From: Streptomyces physcomitrii
GTDB lineage: Bacteria > Actinomycetota > Actinomycetes > Streptomycetales > Streptomycetaceae
Length of the DNA: 64,000 nucleotides
Assembly: GCF_012273655.1 (NCBI RefSeq)
Contig: NZ_JAAWWP010000002.1
Span: 124,001 to 188,000, forward strand
Direction: 5' to 3'
Numbering within the stretch: position 1 is the first letter of the stretch; each line of letters begins with the position of its first letter. Below are positions 43,599 through 53,507 of this stretch, piece after piece. The translations under genes were made by a program, and so were the position numbers. Under the pieces are notes generated by a model that was given only the letters and a program-made list of their open reading frames with translations, did not search any database and was not told the origin of the DNA.

Positions 43599-46500
43599 AT
43601 GCGGGACAGCCACCGGGCCGACGCGGACCGGCTACTGGTCCGGGCCGTGGAGGAGGAGGCGCGCCGCTCCGGCGGGCGTACGGACGGGGAGGTGCTGCTC
43701 GCGCGGGCGCGGGCCGCGCTGGACGGCATGGCGCGGACGGCGGCCGAGGAGTACGCGGCCTATACGAAGGCGCTGGACGAGGCGGCGGCGGGGCAGATCG
43801 GCTTCGGTCGCCGCTTCGCGCGGGAGGGCGGCGGAACTCCCCTGCTGGTGGCGGGAGTTGCCGCGCTGGCCGCCTGTGTCGCGGACCTGGCGCTGGGTAC
43901 CGGCCCCGGCACCGCGGTGGGCGCCGGGGCCACCGTCGCGGTGGCGGGTGCCGCCACCACCGTGGTCAAGGTGACCGCCGCACATCTCCCGGCGGCGAGC
44001 AGGCACGCCGGGGCGCTCAACCAGCCAGGCGGGCCTGAGCAGTTGAGACTCCAGTGGCTCACCGCGCTCGAAGTCCGCGGTATCCGGCCCTTCTTGGACC
44101 AGCAGCGGGTGCTGACCGCGAGCACCGGGAGCAAGAAGGCCGCGCCCAAGCTGCGCCGTACGGACAAGAGCGCGGCGGCCCGGCGGCGCAGTGTCCTGGA
44201 GCACTCCTTCGCCCAACTCCCTGAGCCGGTGGGGGTGTTCGCGGGGCGCCGGGCGGAGATGTCGCGTATCGCGCAGTGGGTGCACGCGGCCCGTGCCAGC
44301 ACCCGGACCAAGCCGACCGTGGTGGTGCTGCACGGGGCGCCCGGCTCCGGACGCAGCACGCTCGCGGTGCGGGCCGCGCAGGATCTCAAGGACCAGTTCC
44401 GCGGCGCCTGCGTGGTCGACCTGCGCGGCGAGGGCCCGGACTCGCCGCCGCTGTCCGTCCGGGACGCCCTGCTGCACCTGCTCAACCGCCTCGGCGCGCC
44501 CCGTGAACAGCTCCTGTTCCGTGAGCGTTCCTCGCCGGAGCAGCAGGTTCGGCGGCTGACCGAGCTGTACCACCAGCATCTGACCGGTCTCGACGTGATC
44601 GTGGTCCTGGACGAGGTGCGCGAGGCCGAGCAGGTGCGCGCCCTGCTCCCGGAGCGCTCCCACTCCCTGGTCCTGGTCACCACGGCCAAGCCGCTCGACC
44701 TGCCGCCGGACCTCGACGCCTGGGTGCACCAACTGGCCGTCGAATCCCTGGCGGAGACCGGCGCGGAGGAGCTGCTGCGCGAGTCGGCGGAGGACGACTC
44801 CGGCCCCTACGACTCCCAATCCGCTGCCCGCATCGGGGAGTTGTGCGGCGGGCTGCCGCTCGCGCTGCGCATCGCCGGTTCCGCGCTCGGGCCGCGCACC
44901 GCGCACCGCCTCGCCGAGGACCTGGCCGCCTACGGGCCCGTGGAACCCGTCGAGCGGGTGCTGTGGCTGCGCTACACCGACCAGTCCGACACCGCGCGGC
45001 GGCTGCTGCGCCGCCTCGCGCTCGCCGGGCGCGCCTCGCTCGGCGTGGCCGCCGCCGCGGCCCTGCTCGCCACCGAAGAGCCGGAAGCGGCACGGCAGTT
45101 GGAGCAGCTGGCCCGGACCGGTCTGCTCGACCACGTCCGCGGCGACCGCTACCGGCTGCACGATCTGGTACGCGGCTTCGCGCACGCCAGGCTGCTCGAC
45201 GAGGAGGAGCCCGCCGAGCGCACCGCCGCGCAGGAACGCCTCATCGTCAACTACGCCGAGCTGGCCGACTCGGTGATCCGCCTGGTCGACGGCAAGACCT
45301 CCACCCGCGCCGACAGCGCCTTCCACTCCAGCGCGGTGGGCCCGCACGGCTTCACCTCGCTGGACGCCGCGCTGCGCTGGCTGGACGACGAGTCGAGCTT
45401 CATCACCGCCGCGCTGCGGCACGCGGAGGGCGTCGACCAGGGAGCCGTACTGAACCTCCTGGGCGCACTGTGCGACTACTGCCTGCTGCGCGGCGACCTC
45501 TACCGCCTCGGTGAGATCAGCGAGTTGACCCAGGCGGTGGACCAGGGGCTGCTGGTGCGCAGTGTGCAGTGGCGCACCGGTATCGCGGCCCGCCAGCTCG
45601 GTGAGCTGGACACCGCCCGTACGACGCTGAGTTCGGTGGTCGACCTCTACTTCGAGGCGCACCACGAGGCGGGCGCCGCCCGGGCGCTGGGCTCGCTCGG
45701 CATCACCCTGCACCACCAGGGCAATCTGAGCGGCGCCGCCGAGAAGCTGAGCGAGGCGCTGGACCTCCAGGCCGCGCCGGTACTCGCCGCCGACCGGGCC
45801 TGGACCCTGCACGCCCTGGCCGCCGTGGAGCGCGACCGCGGTCTGCTCGGCCGGGCCCTGTCGCTGCTGAACACGGCCCTGGTCCTGCACCGCGAGGGCG
45901 AGTCGGTGCACGGCGAGGCCTGGGCGCACTTCCAGCTCGGCCAGGTCTTTCTGCGCCGGGGCGAAGTCCCGCGCGCCGAGGAGGAGTTGAGGCAGGCCCT
46001 GGAGCTGTACGGCCGCACCCGCGACCAGCGCGGCGAGGCCTGGGCGCTGACCCAGCTGGCCCGCGCCCGCCTGGTCGAGGGCGACGCCGCCGAGGCGGTC
46101 GAGGGGCTGCGGGCGGCGGCCGGGCGGCACCGGGAGAACGAGGACGCGCGCGGCGAGGCCTGGAGCCTGTACTACCTGGGCCAAGCCCTGGAGGAGAGCG
46201 GGCAGTTGGAGGAGGCGGTACGCGAACTGGAGCGCTCCCGCACGATGTTCTCCCGGATGCGGGACGTGTACGGGCTGGCCTGCGCCCGGCACCACTCGGC
46301 CCGTGCCACCCGGGACCTGCGGGCCGCGCAGACCGGCTCGCTGCGCAACAGCGGCTTCGCCCGCCAGCTCCTGGTCGACGCGCGCGCCGACTTCCGGCGC
46401 ATCGGCGTCGCGCACGGCGAGGCCTGGACCCTGCTCGAACTCGCCGTCGTCGACGCCGGGAACGCCCGCACCCCCGCGGCCCTCGGCCTCTGCGAGGAGG

Positions 46501-46817
46501 CGGCCGCCCTCTTCGCCTCGTACGAGGACCGGCGCGGCGCGGACTGGGCGCAGTTTCTGCGCTGCACCCTGCTGCCGTACGCCTCACCGGGCGGCACCGA
46601 GATCGGCACCGCCGTCGCCCAGGAGGAGCTGGCCCAGCTCGCCCGCTCCGGGCATCCGGCGCGGGACGCCCGCCTGGAGGACTGCCTGGAGGCCTACGCC
46701 CTGCTCCTGGAGCGGGGCGTGGACCTGGACGCGGGCTGGCAGGCCTGGTCGCTGGGGATGGTCCCGAACCGGCACTCCCGGGAGGTCATGGGAGTCCCGG
46801 TGCCCGCGGCCCCGTGA
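43599..46817 (+). CDS. STAND/NB-ARC ATPase with TPR repeats and N-terminal membrane segments
   Basis: The 1072-residue protein starts at ATG 43599. Residues about 85-125 contain two Ala/Gly/Val-rich hydrophobic helices. The NB-ARC ATPase follows with P-loop GAPGSGRST (about 246-254), Walker B VIVVLDEV and GLPLALRIAGSAL. From about 640 to 960 there are TPRs, with recurrent GEAW at roughly 40-residue intervals. STAND proteins oligomerise on ligand sensing; Streptomyces members act in regulation or possibly phage defence. No effector domain is recognisable apart from the membrane helices. Confidence 0.78.
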   Translation: MRDSHRADADRLLVRAVEEEARRSGGRTDGEVLLARARAALDGMARTAAEEYAAYTKALDEAAAGQIGFGRRFAREGGGTPLLVAGVAALAACVADLALGTGPGTAVGAGATVAVAGAATTVVKVTAAHLPAASRHAGALNQPGGPEQLRLQWLTALEVRGIRPFLDQQRVLTASTGSKKAAPKLRRTDKSAAARRRSVLEHSFAQLPEPVGVFAGRRAEMSRIAQWVHAARASTRTKPTVVVLHGAPGSGRSTLAVRAAQDLKDQFRGACVVDLRGEGPDSPPLSVRDALLHLLNRLGAPREQLLFRERSSPEQQVRRLTELYHQHLTGLDVIVVLDEVREAEQVRALLPERSHSLVLVTTAKPLDLPPDLDAWVHQLAVESLAETGAEELLRESAEDDSGPYDSQSAARIGELCGGLPLALRIAGSALGPRTAHRLAEDLAAYGPVEPVERVLWLRYTDQSDTARRLLRRLALAGRASLGVAAAAALLATEEPEAARQLEQLARTGLLDHVRGDRYRLHDLVRGFAHARLLDEEEPAERTAAQERLIVNYAELADSVIRLVDGKTSTRADSAFHSSAVGPHGFTSLDAALRWLDDESSFITAALRHAEGVDQGAVLNLLGALCDYCLLRGDLYRLGEISELTQAVDQGLLVRSVQWRTGIAARQLGELDTARTTLSSVVDLYFEAHHEAGAARALGSLGITLHHQGNLSGAAEKLSEALDLQAAPVLAADRAWTLHALAAVERDRGLLGRALSLLNTALVLHREGESVHGEAWAHFQLGQVFLRRGEVPRAEEELRQALELYGRTRDQRGEAWALTQLARARLVEGDAAEAVEGLRAAAGRHRENEDARGEAWSLYYLGQALEESGQLEEAVRELERSRTMFSRMRDVYGLACARHHSARATRDLRAAQTGSLRNSGFARQLLVDARADFRRIGVAHGEAWTLLELAVVDAGNARTPAALGLCEEAAALFASYEDRRGADWAQFLRCTLLPYASPGGTEIGTAVAQEELAQLARSGHPARDARLEDCLEAYALLLERGVDLDAGWQAWSLGMVPNRHSREVMGVPVPAAP

Positions 46818-46960
46818 CGGGGCCGGGGGCGGTCGGCACATCGCCCCGGCTCCGGTCCCGGCCGCCCCGCGCTGCCGGGGCCCGACCGCGGGGCCCGGGT
46901 CCCGGCCGGGCGGAAGGGCGGGCAGACGGGCAGCCGGGCGGGCGGCACGGCGGACGGGCG

Positions 46961-46993
<33 letters not shown>

Positions 46994-46999
46994 CCGGCT

Positions 47000-47284
47000 C
47001 TAACCGCGCTTCGCGGCGCCCCGGGTTGCGGCCTTGTCCTGCGGGCGCCCCTCGGGGGCGGTCCCGTCGGCCGCCTCGGAGGCCGCCGCGGGCGTCTCCT
47101 CGGGGGCCTCCTCGAAGTCGACCCGCTTCATATGGCGGTTCATCGACTTCATCAGTGCCCATACGGCGACTGCCATCACCGCGAAGACGATGAAGCCGAG
47201 AACGCCCGGGGTCACCTTGTTCTCGTCCAGCTCCTTGGCCAGCGGGACGAACTGGGTCATTGCCAGGCTTGCGCTTGCGCTCAT
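47000..47284 (-). CDS. Small single-pass membrane protein downstream of mca
   Basis: About 94 residues. A hydrophobic helix (VLGFIVFAVMAVAVWALM) sits near residues 26-43, followed by a basic juxtamembrane stretch (MNRHMKRVDF) and an acidic/Ala-rich tail. I chose ATG 47284. Alternatives are ATG 47293, which overlaps the mca stop, and ATG 47260. None has a clear SD, which fits coupling to mca. Function unknown; it is conserved next to mca in streptomycetes as far as I recall. Confidence 0.65.
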   Translation of the reverse strand: MSASASLAMTQFVPLAKELDENKVTPGVLGFIVFAVMAVAVWALMKSMNRHMKRVDFEEAPEETPAAASEAADGTAPEGRPQDKAATRGAAKRG

Positions 47285-47285
47285 A

Positions 47286-48167
47286 TCAGGCATTGTCCCG
47301 GATGCCCGCGAAGAGGTCGTGCTCGGGGAGGGAGGTATCGACGAGCGCCTTCGCCAGCTCGTACTCCTCGGTCGGCCAGGCCTCCCGCTGGATCTCCAGC
47401 GGCACCCGGAACCAGGCCCCGTCCGGGTCGATCTGCGTCGCGTGCGCGATCAGCGCCTTGTCCCGGATCTCGTAGAAGTCGCCGCAGCTCACATGGGTGG
47501 TCAGGGTGCGCTCGGGGATCCCCATCTTCTCCCAGCGCTTCAGCCAGTCCGCGTACGGGGACTCCAGGCCCCGGTCCAGCATGGCCTGGTGCAGCGCCTC
47601 GGTGCGGGCGCGGTTGAAGCCCTGGTTGTAGTAGAGCTTCTGCGGCTGGTAGGGGGCGCCGAATTCGGCCTCCGGGTACTTCACGGTGTCGGCCGCCGCG
47701 TCGAAGGCCACCATCGAGATCTTGTGGGTCTGGATGTGGTCGGGGTGCGGGTAGCCGCCGTTCTCGTCGTAGGTGGTGATGACCTGGGGGCGGAAGGAGC
47801 GGATCGCGCGGACCAGGGCGCCGGCCGCCTCGTCCACGTCCTGCAGCGCGAAGCAGCCCTCCGGCAGCGGCGGCAGCGGGTCCCCCTCGGGCAGTCCGGA
47901 GTCGACGAAGCCCAGCCACTCCTGGCGGACGCCGAGGATCTCGCGGGCCTCGTCCATCTCCTTCTTGCGCACCTCGTGGATGTGCTCCTCGATGTACGGG
48001 TCGCCCTGGAGCTTGGGGTTGAGGATGGAGCCGCGCTCACCGCCCGTGCAGGTCACGACCAGCACGTCCACCCCCTCGGACACGTACTTGGCCATGGTGG
48101 CGGCGCCCTTGCTCGACTCGTCGTCGGGGTGGGCGTGCACGGCCATCAGTCGCAGCTGCTCAGTCAA
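47286..48167 (-). CDS. mca: Mycothiol S-conjugate amidase
   Basis: The 293-residue protein starts at TTG 48167 with GAGGA upstream. The LmbE/MshB-like zinc amidase motifs are AVHAHPDDES (residues 9-18) and YPHPDHIQTH. The sequence and length fit Mca, which cleaves mycothiol conjugates to a mercapturic acid and GlcN-Ins, rather than MshB. It is part of thiol detoxification in the cytoplasm of actinomycetes and supports the taxonomic placement. Confidence 0.92.
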   Translation of the reverse strand: MTEQLRLMAVHAHPDDESSKGAATMAKYVSEGVDVLVVTCTGGERGSILNPKLQGDPYIEEHIHEVRKKEMDEAREILGVRQEWLGFVDSGLPEGDPLPPLPEGCFALQDVDEAAGALVRAIRSFRPQVITTYDENGGYPHPDHIQTHKISMVAFDAAADTVKYPEAEFGAPYQPQKLYYNQGFNRARTEALHQAMLDRGLESPYADWLKRWEKMGIPERTLTTHVSCGDFYEIRDKALIAHATQIDPDGAWFRVPLEIQREAWPTEEYELAKALVDTSLPEHDLFAGIRDNA

Positions 48168-48382
48168 AGCTCGATCCTCGTTGAGTGATGGTGGGTCGTG
48201 GTGGGTGATCCGGCGTTCCGGTCGGTCCGTCCCCCTCCCGCCGGGGCGGGCACCCGCGGCGGGACGGCCTTGCGGCGGCCCCGGGGCGGCGGCCGGTCCG
48301 CACTGCGCGACTTCTATAGTGACCGAAGCAGCGGGCGAAAAATTCCGGTACCCCGGGCGTATCGCCCACGAGAGGACATGCG

Positions 48383-48817
48383 ATGGATTCCGCGGTGGAG
48401 GGCGAGCGCGCGAAGGACGCGGCCCAGCCGCCCCAGGGCCGCTACGGACGCACCGCCGAGGAGGCGGACGCGCGCACCGACCGCAGGCTGAAGACCCTCG
48501 GGGCGGTCCTCGGCGTCCTGCTGCTCGGCGTCGTCGGCTGGTTCGGCTACGACTACGTGACCGGGCAGCGGATCAGCGGCGAGGTCATCAAGTTCCAGGC
48601 CGTCTCGGACCGCTCGGTCGAGGTCCATCTCGAAGTACGCAAGGACGCGGGCACCGACGGCTACTGCACCCTGCGCTCCCGCTCGGCGGACGGCACCGAG
48701 GTCGGCCGGGCCGACTTCCGCTTCGACCAGGACCGGGACCGGATCGACAAGGTCGTCACGCTGCGCACCACGGCGCGCGGGACCAGCGCGGAGCTGGTGG
48801 GCTGCCACACCGGCTGA
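48383..48817 (+). CDS. DUF4307 membrane protein
   Basis: The 144-residue protein starts at ATG 48383. One transmembrane helix (LGAVLGVLLLGVVGWFGYDYV) follows a charged cytoplasmic N-terminus. The extracytoplasmic part has two Cys (GYCTLR, GCHTG) that may form a disulfide. The gene is divergent from mca and upstream of greA, the conserved actinomycete order for DUF4307. Function unknown. Confidence 0.85.
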   Translation: MDSAVEGERAKDAAQPPQGRYGRTAEEADARTDRRLKTLGAVLGVLLLGVVGWFGYDYVTGQRISGEVIKFQAVSDRSVEVHLEVRKDAGTDGYCTLRSRSADGTEVGRADFRFDQDRDRIDKVVTLRTTARGTSAELVGCHTG

Positions 48818-49004
48818 GCCCTCGCCCGGCTCTCCGGGTCCGCCCCCTTTGACCGGCGCTGACCTGGAACGACCTCTTCTGGATGACATATGTCCTCCCC
48901 GTTTCGCGGGGGAATTGTTAGGCTCGTGGTTTCGCCCTTCCGTGAAGGAACATGCTTCTGGGTAGGGCGATGCTTTGTCTTCCCAGTACCTACGAGGAGC
49001 ACCT

Positions 49005-49502
49005 GTGACCCAGACCAGCGAGAACGTCACCTGGCTCACCCAGGAGGCGTACAACCAGCTGAAGGCGGAGCTGGAGTACCTGTCTGGTCCCGCGCGCACC
49101 GAGATCGCGAAGAAGATCGAGGCGGCGCGTGAGGAGGGCGACCTGCGCGAGAACGGCGGGTACCACGCGGCCAAGGAGGAGCAGGGCAAGCAGGAGCTCC
49201 GGGTGCGCCAGCTCACCCAGCTCCTGGAGAACGCCAAGGTCGGCGAGGCGCCCGCGGACACCGGCGTGATCGCGCCCGGGATGGTCGTGACGATCGCCTT
49301 CGACGGCGACGAGGACGACACCCTGAGCTTCCTCATGGCCTCGCGGGAGTACGCCAGCGAGGAGATCGAGACGTACTCCCCGCAGTCGCCGCTCGGCAGC
49401 GGCGTCAACGGGCACAAGATCGGCGACACGGTCGAGTACGAGCTGCCCAACGGCAAGCTCGCCTCCGTGAAGATCCTCGACGGCAAGCCCTACAACGGCT
49501 GA
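49005..49502 (+). CDS. greA: Transcription elongation factor GreA
   Basis: The 165-residue protein starts at GTG 49005 after a GAGGAG site. The N-terminal coiled coil with the acidic tip (EEGDLRENGGYHAAKEEQ) stimulates RNA polymerase cleavage of backtracked RNA. The C-terminal FKBP-like domain ends in GKLASVKILDGKPY. A strong hairpin follows the stop. Confidence 0.93.
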   Translation: MTQTSENVTWLTQEAYNQLKAELEYLSGPARTEIAKKIEAAREEGDLRENGGYHAAKEEQGKQELRVRQLTQLLENAKVGEAPADTGVIAPGMVVTIAFDGDEDDTLSFLMASREYASEEIETYSPQSPLGSGVNGHKIGDTVEYELPNGKLASVKILDGKPYNG

Positions 49503-49532
49503 GCCCGCAGGAACCCCGGCCCGCCTGCGCGA

Positions 49533-49571
49533 ACGCCCCCGGACCCCGCCGAGAGCGGGTACCGGGGGCGT
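49533..49571 (+). terminator. Terminator hairpin after greA
   Basis: 17-bp stem with two mismatches (49533-49549 / 49555-49571) around a five-base loop, 31 bp after the greA stop and before the convergent ABC permease stop. Confidence 0.75.
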
Positions 49572-49598
49572 CGTCCGTGCGGCCCCCGCGGGCGGGGA

Positions 49599-50456
49599 TC
49601 AGGCGGAGCCCTTGCGGTACTTGCGCACCGCGAGGGTGCGGAAGAGGACCAGGATCACCAGCGACCACAGCACCGAGGCGAGCACCGGGTGCTGCATCGG
49701 CCAGGCGTCCGGGGTCCGGTAGCCGGGCGGGAGGTTGCCGAAGAGTTCCCGGCAGGCCTGCACCGTGGTGCTGAAGGGGTTCCACTCGGCGATGTGCCGC
49801 AGGAAGGTCGGCATCTTGTTGGCGTCCACGAAGGCGTTGGAGATGAACGTCAGCGGGAACAGCCAGATGAGTCCGCCGGAGGTGGCCGCCTCCGGGGTGC
49901 GCACGGTCAGCCCGATCAGGGCGCCGATCCAGGAGAAGGCGTACCCGAGCAGGAGCAGCAGCAGGAAGCCGAGCAGCACCTTGCCCGCGTTGGTGTGCAC
50001 CCGCCAGCCCACGAGCAGCGCGACACCCGCGAGCACCACGAGGGTCAGCGCGGTCTGGACGAGGTCCGCGAGCGTACGGCCGGTGAGGACGGCGCCGCGG
50101 GCCATCGGCAGCGAGCGGAAGCGGTCGATGAGGCCCTTGTGCATGTCCTCGGCGATACCCGCACCGGCGCCCGCGGTGGCGAAGGTGACGGTCTGCGCGA
50201 AGATGCCCGCCATCAGGAACTCGCGGTAGGCGCTGGTCGACAGGGAGCCGCCGACCTGGATGGAGCCGCCGAAGACGTAGGTGAACAGCACCACGAACAT
50301 GACCGGCTGGATCATGCCGAAGATGAGCACCTCGGGGATGCGCACCATCCGGACGAGGTTGCGGCGGGCGACGACGAGGCAGTCGCGCACCGCGCTGCCG
50401 AAACCGCCGCTGACGGCCGGGACGCGGGCCTCGGCGGCTTGGGACACCGTACTCAC
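49599..50456 (-). CDS. ABC-2 type multidrug transporter permease
   Basis: The 285-residue protein starts at GTG 50456, overlapping the ATPase stop by four bases. Six hydrophobic segments and the ABC-2 signature region (FRSLPMARGAVLTGRTLADL) match DrrB-type permeases. It exports a drug or lipid together with the 50453 ATPase. Confidence 0.88.
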   Translation of the reverse strand: MSTVSQAAEARVPAVSGGFGSAVRDCLVVARRNLVRMVRIPEVLIFGMIQPVMFVVLFTYVFGGSIQVGGSLSTSAYREFLMAGIFAQTVTFATAGAGAGIAEDMHKGLIDRFRSLPMARGAVLTGRTLADLVQTALTLVVLAGVALLVGWRVHTNAGKVLLGFLLLLLLGYAFSWIGALIGLTVRTPEAATSGGLIWLFPLTFISNAFVDANKMPTFLRHIAEWNPFSTTVQACRELFGNLPPGYRTPDAWPMQHPVLASVLWSLVILVLFRTLAVRKYRKGSA

Positions 50457-51466
50457 TTGCTGGTCTCCTTCGTGTCCTTCGGGGAGTCTTCCGCTTCCGG
50501 GCCGGCCTCGTCCTTCTTCTCCTCCTCGGCGCGGTGCCCCGTGAGGGAGAGGAAGACGTCGTCGAGGGTGGGCCTGCGCAGGCCGATGTCGTCGATCTCG
50601 ATGCCGCGGGCGTCCAGTTCGCGGATGACCTCGGCGAGCAGCTTGGCGCCGCCGGTCACCGGGACGGTGAGCCTGCGGGTGTGCTGCTCGGTGGTGACCT
50701 GGCCGCCCTTGCCGAAGGCGGCGAGGATCTCCGCGCCGGAGGCGAGGTGGGCGCGGTCGTGCACGACGACCTCGACGCGTTCGCCGCCGGTGCGGGCCTT
50801 CAGCTCGTCGGCGGTGCCGCGGGCGATGACCCGGCCGTGGTCCACCACGCAGATGTCGTGCGCGAGGTGGTCCGCCTCCTCCAGGTACTGCGTGGTGAGC
50901 AGCAGGGTCGTACCGCCCGCGACGAGTTCCTGGATGACGTCCCACAGCTCCTGGCGGTTGCGCGGGTCGAGGCCGGTGGTCGGCTCGTCCATGAACATCA
51001 CCGGCGGCGAGACGACCAGGGCCGCGGCGAGGTCGAGCCTGCGGCGCATGCCCCCGGAGTAGGTCTTCGCGGTGCGGTCCCCGGCGTCGGCGAGGTGGAA
51101 GCGCTCCAGGAGCTCGGCGGCGCGGGCCTTCGCGGCCTTCGCCTTCATCTGGTACAGCTCGCCGACCATCTGGAGGTTCTCGCGGCCGGTGAGGTACTCG
51201 TCGACCGCCGCGAACTGCCCGGACAGGCCGATCGAGCGCCGCACCTGGTTCGGGTGCTTGACCACGTCGATCCCGGCCACGGTGGCATGGCCGCTGTCCG
51301 GCCGCAGCAGGGTCGTCAGACAGCGCACGGCGGTGGTCTTCCCCGCGCCGTTCGGCCCGAGCAGGCCGAGCACGGTGCCTTCGGGTACGTCGAGATCGAC
51401 GCCGTCCAGCGCCCTGACGTCGCCGAAGGTCTTCACCAGACCTTCGGCATGGATGGCGCCTGGCAT
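50453..51466 (-). CDS. ABC transporter ATP-binding protein, DrrA family
   Basis: The 337-residue protein starts at ATG 51466 (GGAG seven bases upstream). Walker A is GPNGAGKTT, the signature is YSGGMRRRLD and Walker B is VMFMDEPTTGLD. The C-terminal DrrA extension has RPTLDDVFLSLTGH, ending in an acidic/Lys-rich tail. It powers the coupled ABC-2 permease; daunorubicin-resistance-type pumps have this layout. A 69-nt purine run lies in its upstream region. Confidence 0.9.
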   Translation of the reverse strand: MPGAIHAEGLVKTFGDVRALDGVDLDVPEGTVLGLLGPNGAGKTTAVRCLTTLLRPDSGHATVAGIDVVKHPNQVRRSIGLSGQFAAVDEYLTGRENLQMVGELYQMKAKAAKARAAELLERFHLADAGDRTAKTYSGGMRRRLDLAAALVVSPPVMFMDEPTTGLDPRNRQELWDVIQELVAGGTTLLLTTQYLEEADHLAHDICVVDHGRVIARGTADELKARTGGERVEVVVHDRAHLASGAEILAAFGKGGQVTTEQHTRRLTVPVTGGAKLLAEVIRELDARGIEIDDIGLRRPTLDDVFLSLTGHRAEEEKKDEAGPEAEDSPKDTKETSK

Positions 51467-51508
51467 GAGAGAGCTCCAAGGGGTCGGGCCGCCCGACTCA
51501 CGGTCGGC

Positions 51509-51577
51509 GAGGAAGGGAAGAAGAGAGGAGGGGAGAAGGGGGAGAAGAGGAGGGGAGGAGGGGAGGGGAGGGGAGGA
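51509..51577 (+). repeat. 69-nt uninterrupted polypurine tract, G-quadruplex-prone
   Basis: Every base from 51509 to 51577 is G or A, with several GGGG runs separated by one to three bases (from 51552 on). It lies 43-111 bp upstream of the ABC ATPase start, so its transcript strand would be pyrimidine-rich. It could form a quadruplex or triplex and affect expression; this is untested. Confidence 0.85.
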
Positions 51578-52019
51578 CGAGGCGGAGAAGTACGGACGGG
51601 ACGGGCGCAGGGCTACAGGAGGCAGGCAGGAAGCGACCGGCGGGTACCCGTGCACCCGCACACGCGGCGGCGGCACGTGAGGTGGACCACAGACTAACGC
51701 GATACATCGCGTCTCCTCAAGCCGCTTTCGCGGGCGAACGGGAGGCGCCGGTTCACTTCCCGGGGAAGCGTACGAGCCGGGTCTGACATCGGCCCCGGAA
51801 TTAATCGCCGGGTCCGGCATCGCACGTATATCGGGCAGCCGACGGCGGGCGGTGACCGACCGCCGAGAGGCAAGAGGTACGGCCCGCTCCGCCCCGCCGG
51901 GGCCACGGGCCGCGATCCGCCCGGGAGCGCCACCGGCTGCGATCCACCCGGGTCCACCCCAGCCGGAGTTCGCGCACCGCCGCGCAAGCCGGGACGCGCG
52001 AACCGGGCCGCGCGGGCCC
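51578..52019. other. Intergenic region between ABC operon and ilvA
   Basis: About 440 bp. It probably contains the ABC promoter near 51690-51720 and the ilvA 3' region. No convincing ORF or stable terminator was identified. Confidence 0.3.
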
Positions 52020-53249
52020 TCACCCCCCGACCGTGTACCCCGCCGCCCGCAGCCGCTCCGCGACCTCCGTGCAGTGTTCCGGCCCCTTGGTCTCCATCCG
52101 CAGGTCGACCTCCACCTCGCTGAGGCCGAGCTGCGGATCCGTACGGACGTGAGAGATGTCCAGGACGTTGGCGTCGGCGGCGGAGAGTTCGCCGAGCAGG
52201 GTGGCGAGGGCGCCGGGGCGGTCGGTGAGGCGTACCCGCAGGGAGAGGTAGCGGCCGGCGGCGGCCATGCCGTGGCGCAGGATGCGCTGCATCAGGAGCG
52301 GGTCGACATTGCCGCCGGAGAGCAGGGCGACCACCGGGCCCTCGAAGGCGCGCGGGTCGCTGAGCAGGGCGGCCACCGGGCTCGCCCCGGCCGGTTCGAC
52401 GACCAGTTTGGCGCGCTCCAGGCAGAGCAGCAGGGCGCTGGAGAGCTCGTCCTCGGTGACGGTGCGGACGCCGTCGAGCAGCTCCGCGAGGATCGCGAAG
52501 GGCACCTCGCCGGGGCGCCCCACCTTGATCCCGTCCGCCATGGTCACCGGGTGCTCCACGGACACCGGGCGGCCCGCCGCGAGCGAGGGCACGTACGGCG
52601 CGGAGCCCGCCGCCTGGACGCCGATCACCCGTACGTCCGGCCGCAGCGCCTTGACGCCGACCGCGATCCCGGCCGCCAGGCCGCCCCCGCCGACGCCCAC
52701 CACGATGGTGCGCACCTCGGGGCACTGCTCGATGATCTCCAGGCCGACCGTGCCCTGCCCGGCGATCACGTCCCGGTGGTCGAAGGGGTGGATGAAGACC
52801 GCGCCGGTGCGGGCCGCGTAGTCCTGGGCGGCGGCCAGGGTCTCGTCGACGACCTGGCCGTGCAGCCGGACCTCGGCGCCGTACTCGCGGGTCGCGGCCA
52901 CCTTCGGCAGCGGGGCGCCCTCGGGCATGAAGACCGTCGAGCGCACCCCGAGCAGGGAGGAGGCGAGGGCGACGCCCTGGGCGTGGTTGCCCGCGCTGGC
53001 GGCCACCACTCCGGCGGCGCGCTCCTCGGGCAGCAGTCCGGAGATGCGGACGTAGGCGCCGCGCAGTTTGAAGGAGCCGGTGCGCTGGAGGTTCTCGCAC
53101 TTGAGGTGGACCGGGGCGCCCACCAGCGCGCTGAGGTGGCGGCTGCCCTCCAGGGCGGTCGTCCGCGCCACCCCGGCGAGCATCTTCTGCGCGCCGCGCA
53201 CATCGTCCAGGGTCACGGCGGGCAGCGGGCGGGCGCGGCGATAGCTCAT
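52020..53249 (-). CDS. ilvA: Threonine ammonia-lyase with ACT-like domain
   Basis: The 409-residue PLP enzyme starts at ATG 53249. The PLP Lys is in TGSFKLRGAY (about residue 62), ASAGNHAQGVA binds the substrate carboxylate and GVGGGGLAAGIA binds the PLP phosphate. Residues about 325-405 form a regulatory ACT-like domain. It deaminates threonine to 2-oxobutanoate. The length fits the single-ACT catabolic/biosynthetic type common in actinomycetes. Confidence 0.9.
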   Translation of the reverse strand: MSYRRARPLPAVTLDDVRGAQKMLAGVARTTALEGSRHLSALVGAPVHLKCENLQRTGSFKLRGAYVRISGLLPEERAAGVVAASAGNHAQGVALASSLLGVRSTVFMPEGAPLPKVAATREYGAEVRLHGQVVDETLAAAQDYAARTGAVFIHPFDHRDVIAGQGTVGLEIIEQCPEVRTIVVGVGGGGLAAGIAVGVKALRPDVRVIGVQAAGSAPYVPSLAAGRPVSVEHPVTMADGIKVGRPGEVPFAILAELLDGVRTVTEDELSSALLLCLERAKLVVEPAGASPVAALLSDPRAFEGPVVALLSGGNVDPLLMQRILRHGMAAAGRYLSLRVRLTDRPGALATLLGELSAADANVLDISHVRTDPQLGLSEVEVDLRMETKGPEHCTEVAERLRAAGYTVGG

Positions 53250-53507
53250 GGCCCAAGTCTCGCAGCCGCGCGCACCCCGGTCCGCCGCCCGCGGGAACGG
53301 CCCTGCTCCCCGGCGCTGTGCCCCGGCTGCCAGTCGTCAAGCCGCTGAACAGGCCTGACCCGTGACGCTGCCGTGTCCAGACTGGTTTGTGCACCGGCGG
53401 TACGAGATGCGCCGTCTCCGCGTACCCTGTCCCCCAACCAAGTCCCGCACCCCCCGCAGAAGATCCGCCTCCCTTCCCACTCCCATACATGAAGTGAGCA
53501 TCCGGCC

